Shown piece after piece: positions 26,907 to 35,503 of a stretch of DNA of 64,000 nt; position 1 is the stretch's first letter; each line of letters opens with the position of its first letter. The position numbers and the translations under genes were made by a program. Source of the stretch: Streptomonospora mangrovi (GTDB lineage Bacteria; Actinomycetota; Actinomycetes; Streptosporangiales; Streptosporangiaceae). The stretch lies in assembly GCF_027604915.1 (NCBI RefSeq), contig NZ_JAJAQC010000017.1, forward strand, positions 1 to 64,000, written 5' to 3'. The notes under the pieces are model-generated. The model was not told where the DNA came from. It did no database searches and saw only the letters and a program-made list of their open reading frames with translations.

Positions 26907-27878
26907 GTGGCAGAACGCTTCGGAGGGTTCGGCACGGCGGCCACCGGCCGGCGCGCCCCGCTGCCCCGCTACGCCCGCCGGCCCCCGCGCCAGCGGCTGG
27001 GCACCGGCGTCAGCATCGTGCTGTGCACCGGGCTGGCCGCCATCGGCCTGGCGGCGTTCCTCAGCGTCTCGGCCATGTTCGGCCCGCCCGCCCACGCCGG
27101 CCCCGCCACCGGCCTGCCCGCCGGCACCGCGCCCGCCGCCGACGACACCCCCGCCGGCGACGACACCGGCTCCGACGTCCTCACCCAGAACCCCCTCTAC
27201 GCCACCGGCGCCATGGCCGAGGTCGAGTGCGAGGCGCCCCCGCTCGACGCCCACGACCCCACCTCCATGGAGAACTTCCTCCACGACATCACCGACTGCC
27301 TCGACCGCGCCTGGGCCGACCAGTTCGCCGGCACCGGCGCCGACTTCGAGCCCCCCAGCCGCATCTACTGGTACACCGCCGGGCAGAGCCCCTGCGGCAA
27401 CTTCCCCACGGCCGGCACCGCCGCGTTCTACTGCCAGGCCAACAAGGGCCTCTACCTCGGCATCTCCGACATCGTCGACAGCTCCAACGACAGCACCCGC
27501 CGCGAGACCTACACCTTCCTGCTCAGCCACGAGTACGCCCACCACGTCCAGGGCGAGGCCGGCGTCCTCCAGTACTTCCACCACACCCGCGCCGCCGAGG
27601 ACGACCCCGCCGCCCAGGACCTCCTCACCCGGCGCAGCGAACTCCAGGCCAACTGCCTGGGCGGGGTGTTCCTCGGCGCCGCCGCCGGCTCCTACCCCCT
27701 CGGCGCCGCCGAACACGACGCCGTCCTCGACGACGCCGAGCGCCGGGGCGACTACAATTCCGGCGACCGCACCCACGGCTCACCCGAGAACGGCCGCCTG
27801 TGGACGGCGCACGGCATGGACCGGGTCGACCCGGCGGCGTGCAACACCTGGGAGGCGCGGGAGGAACTGGTCGATTGA
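26907..27878 (+). CDS. YpfJ-like neutral zinc metallopeptidase, copy 1
   Basis: The 323-residue protein has an N-terminal membrane anchor or uncleaved signal (about 32-57, TGVSIVLCTGLAAIGLAAFL) and a metallopeptidase domain from about 95. The zinc motif HEYAHHVQGEAG (HExxH) lies near residue 212, and a downstream ELQANCLGG supplies the third ligand region. Four cysteines in the domain (ECEAPP, DCLDRA, PCGNF, YCQAN) suggest disulphides. Members are annotated as neutral zinc metallopeptidase without known substrate. GTG 26907 follows GGGGAGGGGGA. The next gene is a close paralogue. Confidence 0.88.
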   Translation: MAERFGGFGTAATGRRAPLPRYARRPPRQRLGTGVSIVLCTGLAAIGLAAFLSVSAMFGPPAHAGPATGLPAGTAPAADDTPAGDDTGSDVLTQNPLYATGAMAEVECEAPPLDAHDPTSMENFLHDITDCLDRAWADQFAGTGADFEPPSRIYWYTAGQSPCGNFPTAGTAAFYCQANKGLYLGISDIVDSSNDSTRRETYTFLLSHEYAHHVQGEAGVLQYFHHTRAAEDDPAAQDLLTRRSELQANCLGGVFLGAAAGSYPLGAAEHDAVLDDAERRGDYNSGDRTHGSPENGRLWTAHGMDRVDPAACNTWEAREELVD

Positions 27879-27949
27879 ACACCACGCGCCCGCTGACCGC
27901 CCCACGCGCCGCCGCCCGGCCGCACGGCGGCTGACCCGCCCCGCCCGCC

Positions 27950-28879
27950 ATGGCGACCCTCCCCGGCCCCGCCGGCGGCACCGCCGCGCCCGCGCGCCGC
28001 CGCGGCGCGCTCTACGCCGCCCTGGCCGCGCTGCTGGCCGCCTTCACCGCCCTCACCGGGATCGCCGTGGTCGGCGACACCCCCGGCGCCGGGCCGGGTG
28101 CCGCCGCCCCGCCCCAGGCCGGTGCCTCCCCCGACCAGGGCGACACCCAGCGCCCCTCGGGCCAGAGCGCCCTGGTGGCCAACCCCCTCTACAACACCGG
28201 CCGGCTGATGCCGCTGCCCTGCCCCGCCCCCGACCTCCACGTGCGCGACCCCGCGTCCATGGAGCGCTTCCTCAACACCGTCGCCGACTGCCTGGACGAC
28301 GCCTGGGCGCGCCAGTTCCGCGAGGCCGGGGTCCCCTTCGAACCGCCCCGCCGGGTGTTCTGGAGCGAACCCGGCACCAGCCCCTGCCGCGCCTACCCCT
28401 CGGCGGCCGGCGCGTTCTACTGCCGCGCCGTCAAGAGCATCTACATCGGCACCTCCGACGTGGTCGACAAGTGGGGCGGCAACGACACCAGCGCCGTCTA
28501 CGCCTCGCTCCTGGCCCACGAGTACGGTCACCACGTCCAGGGCGAGGCCGGGCTGCTGGAGTACTACCACCACCAGCGCAGCCTGGAGACCACCCGCATC
28601 GACCAGAACGTGTGGACCCGCAAGAGCGAACTCCAGGCCAACTGCCTGGCCGGGGTCTTCCTCGGCGCCGTGCGGGTCACCTACCCCCTCACCGACGCCG
28701 ACGTCGACGCCGTGCTGGAGGACGCCGCCGCCACCGCCGACCGCGAGAACGGCCCCGAGGAGGACCGCACCCACGGCTCGGCCGAGAACAGCGTCCTGTG
28801 GCTGGAGCACGGCATGGCCGACCAGTCGCCGGGGGCCTGCAACACCTGGGCCGTTGAGGACGACGCCCTCGTGCAGTAG
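27950..28879 (+). CDS. YpfJ-like neutral zinc metallopeptidase, copy 2
   Basis: The 309-residue paralogue of the preceding gene has the same plan: one N-terminal hydrophobic helix (about 20-42), a Pro/Ala-rich linker, and a metallopeptidase domain with HEYGHHVQGEAG and ELQANCLAG. The two share long identical blocks (for example NPLYxTG, DRTHGSxEN, ACNTW near the end). It starts 71 bp after copy 1 and was probably born by tandem duplication. Retained catalytic residues in both copies argue that both are active. Confidence 0.88.
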   Translation: MATLPGPAGGTAAPARRRGALYAALAALLAAFTALTGIAVVGDTPGAGPGAAAPPQAGASPDQGDTQRPSGQSALVANPLYNTGRLMPLPCPAPDLHVRDPASMERFLNTVADCLDDAWARQFREAGVPFEPPRRVFWSEPGTSPCRAYPSAAGAFYCRAVKSIYIGTSDVVDKWGGNDTSAVYASLLAHEYGHHVQGEAGLLEYYHHQRSLETTRIDQNVWTRKSELQANCLAGVFLGAVRVTYPLTDADVDAVLEDAAATADRENGPEEDRTHGSAENSVLWLEHGMADQSPGACNTWAVEDDALVQ

Positions 28880-29089
28880 CGGCCCCGCCGCGCCCGCCCG
28901 CCGCACCGCCTCGGCGGCGAACGACCTGGTCACCCGGCCTGCGGCGCCGCCCGCACCCCGCACCGGCGCACCCCCGCGCACCCGAAACGCGCGGGCGCAC
29001 CGGTTTCCGGCCCCGCGCCGCCCCGCCACGGGCAAATCCGGACCGCCCTATCCCGCCTACGCCCCGGCGCCGCGTGCGAAAATCGCGGC

Positions 29090-31624
29090 ATGCAGCTACG
29101 CGCGGTGGAGTTGCGGGTCCACGGGGTAAGCGGGGGCGAGGCCGAGGAACTGCTGGACGTCGAACCCGCCGTGCGGGTCTCCGGCGACCGCCTGGCCGGT
29201 TTCTTCCGCTGGCGGCGCAAACCCGACACCGAGACCGTGCCCGACGTCCCCCGCGAGATCTTCACCTGGGGCACCCTCACCTCCGGTCGCTCCTCCCGCG
29301 CGCTGTGGCTGCTGCTCCTACCGTTCATGCTGGTCAACATCGCCTACTGGATGCGGCCCGGCCGGTTCGACGACCCCCGCTCCCAACTCGGCGCCGCCGC
29401 CGACGCCGTGTTCGGCTCGGCCGTGCGGCTGCTGGCGCTCAGCCTCACCGCCCTGCTCATCCTGGCCGCCGCCGGCATCGGCATGGACCTCATCGGCTGG
29501 CAGTGCGCCGGCCACGGCGCCGCCTGCGCCGAACTCCGCCCGCTGCTGGGCCCCCTGTCGGCCCCCGGCGCGGCGATGGCCGAGCCGGCGCGCGCCCTGG
29601 CCGTCGGCGCGCTGCTGCCGCTGCTGGTGGTGGCGGTGCTGTGGCGGCTGTCGCGGCGCACCGCCGCCTACACCGTCACCGGCGCCCTGCCCGACCCCGA
29701 CCCCGCCGGCGAGGCGCCGCTGAGCACCCCCGGGTTCTGGCGCCGCGAACCCACCACCGCCCGGCTGCGCTCCGCCCACATCGCCACGGCGGTCGCCGTC
29801 GTCACCGCGCTGCTGCTGGCCCCGCCCCTGACCGCCGACGGCCTCAGCGGACCCGGACCCCTCGGCGCCGCCCTCGCCGTCCTCACCGCCGCCGTGGTCC
29901 TGCTCAGCGCCGCCGGCGTGGTGCTGCCCGACGACACCCCGCGCCGCCACCGGCTGGCCGACCTCGTCTGCCGCGTCGCCCGCGACCTGTCGCTGGGGCT
30001 GCTCGTCGCGGCCCTGGCCTACGCGCTGTGGCCCCGCCCCGGGTGGAGCGCCCACGGCGCCCTCCCCTGGTACAGCACCATCCTCAACACCCTGTTCGCG
30101 GTGCAGTGCGTGCTGGGCGCGGTGCTGCTGGCCGCCGCCATCGTCCTGCACCTGCGGCGCGGCACCCGCGCCAGCACCCCCCTCAGCGGCACCGCCGGAC
30201 CCGCCGCCGCGATCCTGGGCACCCTGCTGGGCGGCGCGCTGTCGGCCGCCACCGTCTACCAGGCCGCCGGCTGGCTGGGCGGCTGCTACTACCCCGGCGC
30301 CGAGGACGACGGCTGCATCAGCCTGCAACCCGCCGGCGCCTACTCCTGGCTGCAACTGGCCTTCACCATGGAGGGCGCCATCGCGCTGGCGTGCGCGGCG
30401 GCCCTCCTGGTGGTGCTGCGCCGCCGCGCACCCGAGGAGGAGCGCACCGTACGGGTCATGTACCCCGGGGCCGACGACCCCGCCCGCACCCGCGAGATCG
30501 CCCGCGCCCGCGCCTTCGGCGACGTCACCGAACTCCTGCCCGCCTGCGTGGCCGCGCTGCTGGTGCCGGTGGGCCTGCTGGTGGCGCTCGTGCTGTACTC
30601 GGCGATCACCGGCCACCTCACCGCCGTGCCCGAAGGCGGCGGCACCCGCACCACCGGCGGCCCCGAGTCGGTCACCGCCGGCGCGCTCCAGTCCGCCGTC
30701 ACCGTGATGGTCACCGTGGGCTCGTTCCTGGGCGGCGCGTTCCTGCTGGCCCTGATGTGGCTGGGCGGAACCGCCTACCGCAACCAGCCCACCCGCCAGG
30801 CCGTGGGCGTGCTCTGGGACGTCGGCACGTTCTGGCCCCGCCTGGCCCACCCCCTGGCCCCGCCCAGCTACGGCGAGCGCGCCGTGCCCCAACTGGCGGC
30901 GCGGGTGGCGCACATGGCCGAGGAGGGCACCGGGGTGGTGCTCTCGGGCCACTCCCAGGGGTCGGTCCTGGCGGCGGCCACCCTGTGGCAGCTCCCCCGC
31001 CGGCTCGGCGGCCGGATCGTCCTGCTCACCCACGGCTCGCCGCTGTCGCGGCTCTACGCCCGCTACTTCCCCGCCTACTTCGGCCCGGCGTCACTGGGCG
31101 ACCTGGGCTCCCGGGCGCTGTGCTGGCGCAACCTGTGGCGGGCCACCGACCCCATCGGCGGGCCGGTGTGCGTGGCGCGGGAGGGTGGCCCCCACCCCGT
31201 GGAGTTCGCCGAGCCGCTGCCCGACCCCCGCGACTACGGGGTGCGGCCCGGCGAGGCGCTGTGCCCGGAGGTGCTGGGCCACTCGCTCTACACCAGCGAC
31301 CCGGTGTACGCGATGGTGATGGCGGAGGCGGTGGAGCTGCTGGCCGAACGCGCGCACCCGCGCGCCCAGGAGGACGCCGGCGCGCTCGCGGCGCCGACCG
31401 CGCGCCCGGGGGCCGCCCGGGCCGCTGTGGAGGGGGGAGCCGGCGGCCGTGCGCAGGGCGCGGACCCCGGCCCGCCGGCCGAGGGCGTCGCCGCCCAGGC
31501 GCACCCGGTGCTACCAGGGGCCGTAGGGCCCGTCCTTGCGGCCGATACCGCGCACGGCCGGGCGGACGTCGAGCAGGTAGATCAGCGCGACGATCAGCGC
31601 GATGAAGACGAAGAACCGTACTGA
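29090..31624 (+). CDS. large multi-pass membrane protein with alpha/beta-hydrolase C-terminus
   Basis: The 844-residue protein starts with LRAVELRVHGVSGGEAEELL, a hydrolase-type oxyanion strand. About ten hydrophobic helices spread over residues 70-565 follow, then a cytoplasmic domain with GVVLSGHSQGSVLAAATLW, which contains the serine nucleophile elbow G-H-S-Q-G near residue 624. The pairing of an early VHG motif and a late GHSQG elbow suggests that one alpha/beta-hydrolase fold is interrupted by the membrane part, as in lipase-like integral membrane proteins of actinomycetes. Substrate unknown. The last 38 codons are antisense to the DUF2516 gene; no earlier stop exists, so the convergent genes overlap by 114 bp. 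Confidence 0.75.
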   Translation: MQLRAVELRVHGVSGGEAEELLDVEPAVRVSGDRLAGFFRWRRKPDTETVPDVPREIFTWGTLTSGRSSRALWLLLLPFMLVNIAYWMRPGRFDDPRSQLGAAADAVFGSAVRLLALSLTALLILAAAGIGMDLIGWQCAGHGAACAELRPLLGPLSAPGAAMAEPARALAVGALLPLLVVAVLWRLSRRTAAYTVTGALPDPDPAGEAPLSTPGFWRREPTTARLRSAHIATAVAVVTALLLAPPLTADGLSGPGPLGAALAVLTAAVVLLSAAGVVLPDDTPRRHRLADLVCRVARDLSLGLLVAALAYALWPRPGWSAHGALPWYSTILNTLFAVQCVLGAVLLAAAIVLHLRRGTRASTPLSGTAGPAAAILGTLLGGALSAATVYQAAGWLGGCYYPGAEDDGCISLQPAGAYSWLQLAFTMEGAIALACAAALLVVLRRRAPEEERTVRVMYPGADDPARTREIARARAFGDVTELLPACVAALLVPVGLLVALVLYSAITGHLTAVPEGGGTRTTGGPESVTAGALQSAVTVMVTVGSFLGGAFLLALMWLGGTAYRNQPTRQAVGVLWDVGTFWPRLAHPLAPPSYGERAVPQLAARVAHMAEEGTGVVLSGHSQGSVLAAATLWQLPRRLGGRIVLLTHGSPLSRLYARYFPAYFGPASLGDLGSRALCWRNLWRATDPIGGPVCVAREGGPHPVEFAEPLPDPRDYGVRPGEALCPEVLGHSLYTSDPVYAMVMAEAVELLAERAHPRAQEDAGALAAPTARPGAARAAVEGGAGGRAQGADPGPPAEGVAAQAHPVLPGAVGPVLAADTAHGRADVEQVDQRDDQRDEDEEPY

Positions 31625-31813
31625 GGTGAACACCGCGCTGAACGACACGAACGTGGAGACCCCCAGCAGGATCAGCCACATCTTCTTGGTCTGCTTGTCC
31701 ATGGCGGGGAACGCCTGGGAGGGCGTGCGCGCGGCGTCGACCAGGGCGAACAGGCTGGTCACGAAGATCGCGACGTAGATGAGCCACCACACCAAACTCA
31801 GCGTGCCGAGCAC
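31511..31813 (-). CDS. DUF2516 family membrane protein
   Basis: The 100-residue protein has two membrane helices (about 6-26 and 52-84) joined by a basic loop with the conserved FPAMDKQTKKMWLILLG. It ends YLLDVRPAVRGIGRKDGPYGPW, the family's typical tail. DUF2516 is specific to actinobacteria and of unknown function. The GTG at 31813 (VLGTLSLVWW) was chosen; upstream codons are proline-rich noise. Its 3' end overlaps the convergent hydrolase gene. Confidence 0.85.
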   Translation of the reverse strand: MLGTLSLVWWLIYVAIFVTSLFALVDAARTPSQAFPAMDKQTKKMWLILLGVSTFVSFSAVFTSVRFFVFIALIVALIYLLDVRPAVRGIGRKDGPYGPW

Positions 31814-32016
31814 AGGACCCCTCCGAACCTCAGACGGCGGCTGACGGGCCGGCGGCGGGCCGCCGGCCTCTCCCACACTAAACGGCCCGCACCCCGCGAT
31901 GGTGCCCGCTCAGCGCCGCCCCGACGGGGCGCCGCCCCGCACCCGCCCGCGCGGCCGCAGCGGCACGCCGACCGGCGGCGAAGGAGCCGCCGTCGTGCCC
32001 CACCTCGCCCGCGCGG

Positions 32017-32958
32017 CTACAGCGGCACGTGCCACAGGGTCAGGATCGCCGCCATCAGCAGCACGGCCGCGCCCAGCACGCCCGCGCTCTGCGACGGCGT
32101 CAGCGCCTTGGCCGGGTTCAGCAGCCGCGACACCCGGGTCAGCACCTCGGGCTCGTCGGTGGTGACCGCCAGCGCCCCCGCCGGGACCGGCGAGGCCCCC
32201 GAGGCGCCGAACCGCAGCAGCGCCATCGCCAGCTCGCGCGGCGACCGCTCCCGCCGCGCCTGGTCGTCGGCGCACATCTCGATCAGCAGCGCCACCGCGC
32301 GGTAGCAGGTCTCGACCACCTTCACGTGCGGAAACGCCCGCTTCAGCGACGAGAACGGCAGCAGCACCAGGTCGTGGCGCTGGCGCAGGTGGGCGTGCTC
32401 GTGGGCGATGACGGCGGCCAGCTCGCTGGGGTCGAGCACCTTGAGCGCGCCCGCGCTGATCACCACCTCCGAGCGCAGCACGCCCGGCAGGCAGTAGGCG
32501 GCGGCGGTGGGGTGGTCCAGGATGCGCGCGCCGGGGACCTCGGGGTCGTCGTGGGCGACCAGCCGCAGCAGGTCGTGGTGGCGGCGGCGCACCCGCAGCA
32601 CCTGCACGAACGACGCCGTCAACCCGCTGAACAGCAGCAGGGTCAGGCTGAAGGCGAGCACCACCGCGCCCACCTGGCTGGCGCCCAGCGTGGTGCCCGA
32701 GATCCGCGACAGGTAGAGGTCGTGCGCCCAGGCGTCCTCGGTCAGCGCGAACAACCCGCCGATGACGCCGCGGCCGTAGGGCGCCAGACCGAAGGCCAGC
32801 AGCGCGCCGATGGTGGAGAAGCCCCAGGCCAGGCCCAGCACCTGCCAGGCGATCACGGCGACGTAGGGTCCGCGCGCGGGCCAGGAGGCCCGCCGGAGTC
32901 GTGCCGCGGCCACGAAGCAGCCAACCGCGATGGTGGTGAGCAGTGCGGCACTGACCAT
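32017..32958 (-). CDS. M56 family membrane metallopeptidase (BlaR1-like)
   Basis: The 313-residue protein has about five membrane helices and a cytoplasmic zinc protease motif HEHAHLRQRHD near residue 187. It is preceded by AYCLPGVLRSEVVISAGAL, the typical M56 approach strand. There is no penicillin-binding sensor domain. In actinobacteria such short M56 proteins are paired with a BlaI-type repressor, here four bases upstream, and probably cleave or inactivate it on a signal. A 23-bp near-copy of its 3' end (CCCGCGCGGC..CAGCGGCACG) lies about 50 bp downstream, near 31955-31977. Confidence 0.9.
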   Translation of the reverse strand: MVSAALLTTIAVGCFVAAARLRRASWPARGPYVAVIAWQVLGLAWGFSTIGALLAFGLAPYGRGVIGGLFALTEDAWAHDLYLSRISGTTLGASQVGAVVLAFSLTLLLFSGLTASFVQVLRVRRRHHDLLRLVAHDDPEVPGARILDHPTAAAYCLPGVLRSEVVISAGALKVLDPSELAAVIAHEHAHLRQRHDLVLLPFSSLKRAFPHVKVVETCYRAVALLIEMCADDQARRERSPRELAMALLRFGASGASPVPAGALAVTTDEPEVLTRVSRLLNPAKALTPSQSAGVLGAAVLLMAAILTLWHVPL

Positions 32959-32962
32959 TCGG

Positions 32963-33325
32963 CTACGTCCTCGGCTCGTCGATTTCCGCGAGCGCGCGGC
33001 GCAGCGCCTCGGCCTCGGGACCGCTCATCGAGCGGACGAACGCGGCCAGGGCGGCATCGCGGTCGCCCGTCTGGCCGAGCGCGTCGAACATCAGCTCCGA
33101 GACGTAGTTCTCCCGGCTGGCCGCCGGGCGGTAGCGCCACGCGCGTCCTTCGCGAGCCCGTGCGACGACCCCCTTCTTGGCGAGCCGGTCGAGCACGGTC
33201 ATGACAGTCGTGTGCGCGAGGTCGCGGTCCGCCAGAGCACGGCCCACCTCACGGACCGTCAAAGGCTCGTTCCGCTGCCACAGTACATCCATCACCGCGC
33301 GTTCGAGGTCGCCGAGCCGATTCAT
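32963..33325 (-). CDS. BlaI/MecI/CopY family repressor
   Basis: The 120-residue winged-helix repressor reads MNRLGDLERAVMDVLWQ, then the recognition helix in LAHTTVMTVLDRLAKKGVV and the dimerisation helices at about 85-120. It likely represses its own operon with the M56 protease and may control other targets such as respiration or ATP synthase genes, as mycobacterial BlaI does; that is analogy. The ATG at 33325 has minus-strand TAGACT (33333-33338) 7 bp before it, a leaderless promoter, and a palindromic operator immediately upstream. Confidence 0.93.
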   Translation of the reverse strand: MNRLGDLERAVMDVLWQRNEPLTVREVGRALADRDLAHTTVMTVLDRLAKKGVVARAREGRAWRYRPAASRENYVSELMFDALGQTGDRDAALAAFVRSMSGPEAEALRRALAEIDEPRT

Positions 33326-33332
33326 GAACCGG

Positions 33333-33354
33333 AGTCTACCCCGGGTAGTACTAC
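33333..33354 (-). promoter_or_regulatory. blaI promoter and operator
   Basis: The palindrome GTAGTACTAC at 33345-33354 contains the TACTAC/GTAGTA half-sites known for BlaI-type repressors. It is next to the -10 TAGACT (minus strand, 33333-33338). A repressor bound here would block RNA polymerase, consistent with autoregulation. Confidence 0.6.
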
Positions 33355-33482
33355 ACGCTGTCGCGGGGCGCGTTTCCGATTCGTGAACTCCCAGACCCCC
33401 TGCCACACCGGGCTTTGCGCACCTCACCGGCCCCATCCCCCGGGCGGGCGGGCACCGCCGCAGCCGCCCCCCGGAGGGCCGT

Positions 33483-33522
33483 CGCAACCCTCCGCGCGGA
33501 GGCGCAACCCCCGCGCGGAGGG
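33483..33522. repeat. 20-bp tandem direct repeat before macrodomain gene
   Basis: CGCAACCCTCCGCGCGGAGG (33483-33502) is followed at once by CGCAACCCCCGCGCGGAGGG (33503-33522). Each unit contains its own CCGCGCGG palindrome. They lie about 100 bp before the macrodomain gene and look like paired protein-binding sites. Confidence 0.5.
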
Positions 33523-33624
33523 TAGTGGAACGCCTTCGGCGCGAGCACGCGAAAGCGGCGGCGGCCCTCGCGGGGAACGGCCCACACTGGAGGCGCACCC
33601 GGATACGGCCGAGAGAGGAACGCG

Positions 33625-34146
33625 ATGGACATCACCCTGGTCGAGGGCGACATCACCGAGCAGCGCGTGGACGCGGTCGTCAACGCCGCCAACTCCACCC
33701 TGCTGGGCGGGGGCGGCGTGGACGGCGCCATCCACCGCCGGGGCGGCCCCAGCGTCCTGGCCGCCTGCCGGGAACTGCGGGCCACCACCCTGCCCGAGGG
33801 CCTGCCGGCCGGGGAGGCGGTGGCGACACCCGCCGGGGACCTGCCGGCCACCTGGATCATCCACACCGTGGGACCCGTCCACAGCCTCCGCGAGGACCGG
33901 TCGGCCACCCTGGCCGCCTGCCACCGCGGCAGCCTGCGGGTGGCCGCCGGACTGGGCGCGCGCACGGTGGCGTTCCCCGCGATATCGACCGGGGTCTACG
34001 GCTGGCCGCTGGAGGACGCCGCCCGCATCGCGGTGCGCACCGTCCGGGCGGTCGCCACCCAGGATGCGTCGACTACAGTGGGTGAGGTCCGGTTCGTGCT
34101 GTTCGGCAGGGAAGCGTATCAAGCCTTCGCACGCGCGCTCGGCTGA
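33625..34146 (+). CDS. macrodomain protein, O-acetyl-ADP-ribose deacetylase-like
   Basis: The 173-residue single macrodomain of the MacroD/YmdB type removes ADP-ribose or acetyl-ADP-ribose esters. Motifs are VEGDITEQRVDAVVNAANSTL (ADP-ribose binding Asp and Asn), GGGGVDGAIHRRGG (catalytic loop), and AFPAISTGVYGWPLEDAA (distal ribose loop). GAGAGGAACGCG before the ATG is the ribosome site. It is followed after 41 bp by an esterase gene, perhaps co-transcribed. Confidence 0.94.
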   Translation: MDITLVEGDITEQRVDAVVNAANSTLLGGGGVDGAIHRRGGPSVLAACRELRATTLPEGLPAGEAVATPAGDLPATWIIHTVGPVHSLREDRSATLAACHRGSLRVAAGLGARTVAFPAISTGVYGWPLEDAARIAVRTVRAVATQDASTTVGEVRFVLFGREAYQAFARALG

Positions 34147-34187
34147 CCCCGGACCATTCCCTTGACCTTGACCCTTAGGACCTCGGT

Positions 34188-35174
34188 GTGTTCACGACGC
34201 TCTCACGCAGAACCGCGGTGCTCGTGGCTTCCTCACTCGTGGTAGCCACCGCGGGCACGCTCGCCTCGCTGCGGGCCGACGAGGACCCGCCCGGCGCCAG
34301 CGCCCCGGTGGCCGGCGCCGCGTTCCTGCCCGGCGCCGCGCAGGACGCCCCGGCCGTGCACCCGCGCCCCGGCGAGGTCGCCTCGTGCGAGCGGGCCGGA
34401 ACCGACGAGATCATCACCGTCCCCGACAAGGGCGCCCCCGACGGCGAGCGCCCCATCTGGGTGCGCCGCCCGCCCGGCCCCGACAGCGCCGACCTGCCCG
34501 TGCTGTACCTCCTGCACGGCTCCACCACCACCCACTTCGACGTCCGCGACGCCGGCGTGGGCAAGGCCATGGACGAGCAGATGTGCCGCACCGGCGTGGA
34601 GTTCGTGATCGCCGCGCCCTTCGGCCAGGAGGTCGGCGGGCGCGACACCGAATGGGGCGACGACGCCGACGGCGAGTTCCACATCGAGACCTTCGTCACC
34701 GAGAAGGCGATCGAGGCCGTCGAGGGCGACCACACCCGCCCCCGCCAGCTACGCGCCATCGGCGGGTTCTCCATGGGCGGCTACGGCGCCGCCGCGCTGC
34801 CGCTGCGCCACCCCGACACCTACTCCCAGGCGGTGAGCTGGGCCGGCTACTTCAAGGTGGACGACCCCAGCGACACCTTCGGCGACAACCCCGACGCCCA
34901 CGCGCCCGACCAGCTCCTCGACGACCCCGGCGTCCGCGACATCAGGTTCATGCTGATCGAGGGCAAGGACGACCACACCCCGTTGCAGGAGGGCAGCATC
35001 CACGGCGAGGCCGAACGCTTCGCCGGCCTGCTGCGCGAGCGCGACATGACCGTCGAGACGCTGTTCCCCAAGGGCGGCCACGACTTCGAGACCTGGGTGC
35101 CGACCTTCCCGCAGGCGGTCGACTTCCTGGTGGAGGGCTGGACCGCGCCGATGGCGGCACCGGGCGGCAACTGA
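34188..35174 (+). CDS. secreted/anchored esterase (alpha/beta hydrolase)
   Basis: The 328-residue protein has an N-terminal signal or anchor (RRTAVLVASSLVVATAGTLA) and an esterase-D/antigen-85-like fold. The oxyanion strand is LPVLYLLHGS, the nucleophile elbow GGFSMGGYGAAAL near residue 191, the acid region LIEGKDDHTP, and the histidine in PKGGHDFETW. Antigen 85 activity is unlikely because the mycolyl-transferase signature is absent. GTG 34188 has AGGA 6 bp upstream. Confidence 0.88.
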   Translation: MFTTLSRRTAVLVASSLVVATAGTLASLRADEDPPGASAPVAGAAFLPGAAQDAPAVHPRPGEVASCERAGTDEIITVPDKGAPDGERPIWVRRPPGPDSADLPVLYLLHGSTTTHFDVRDAGVGKAMDEQMCRTGVEFVIAAPFGQEVGGRDTEWGDDADGEFHIETFVTEKAIEAVEGDHTRPRQLRAIGGFSMGGYGAAALPLRHPDTYSQAVSWAGYFKVDDPSDTFGDNPDAHAPDQLLDDPGVRDIRFMLIEGKDDHTPLQEGSIHGEAERFAGLLRERDMTVETLFPKGGHDFETWVPTFPQAVDFLVEGWTAPMAAPGGN

Positions 35175-35503
35175 GCCGCGCCCGGGCGGGCGCGGCCGGG
35201 CGCGAACGCGGGCGGGGCCGACGCGGCGCCCGCCCCGGAGGGTCCTCTGGGCCTCTCAGAAGCCTTTCGTAGCCTTTGGGTGCATTTCGGACCCCCTGGG
35301 ACCCCTTGGGGCCACCCCGGGTGAACCCTTCCCGACACTGCGCGTCCATCATGGAACACCGTGCGGCCCGGCCCTGTTGTGTGAACGAGACGTAAAACCC
35401 GCGTTCGGCCGCCCCGTGCCGGGCGCGGTGGGAGCGCGCGCTCCGGCAGCGCGGCCGGACCGGGCAGACAGGCCGATGAGCACCGGGAAGGGGACGACTG
35501 CAA
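35175..35503. other. gene-free stretch before mshA
   Basis: The 329 bp begin with a GC-rich hairpin-forming part (about 35176-35240) that may end the esterase transcript. Then comes a segment with CCCCTTGGGG-type palindromes (35300-35320) and a small AT-richer piece GAACGAGACGTAAAACC (35384-35400) that may hold the mshA promoter. No RNA gene is recognised. Confidence 0.35.
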
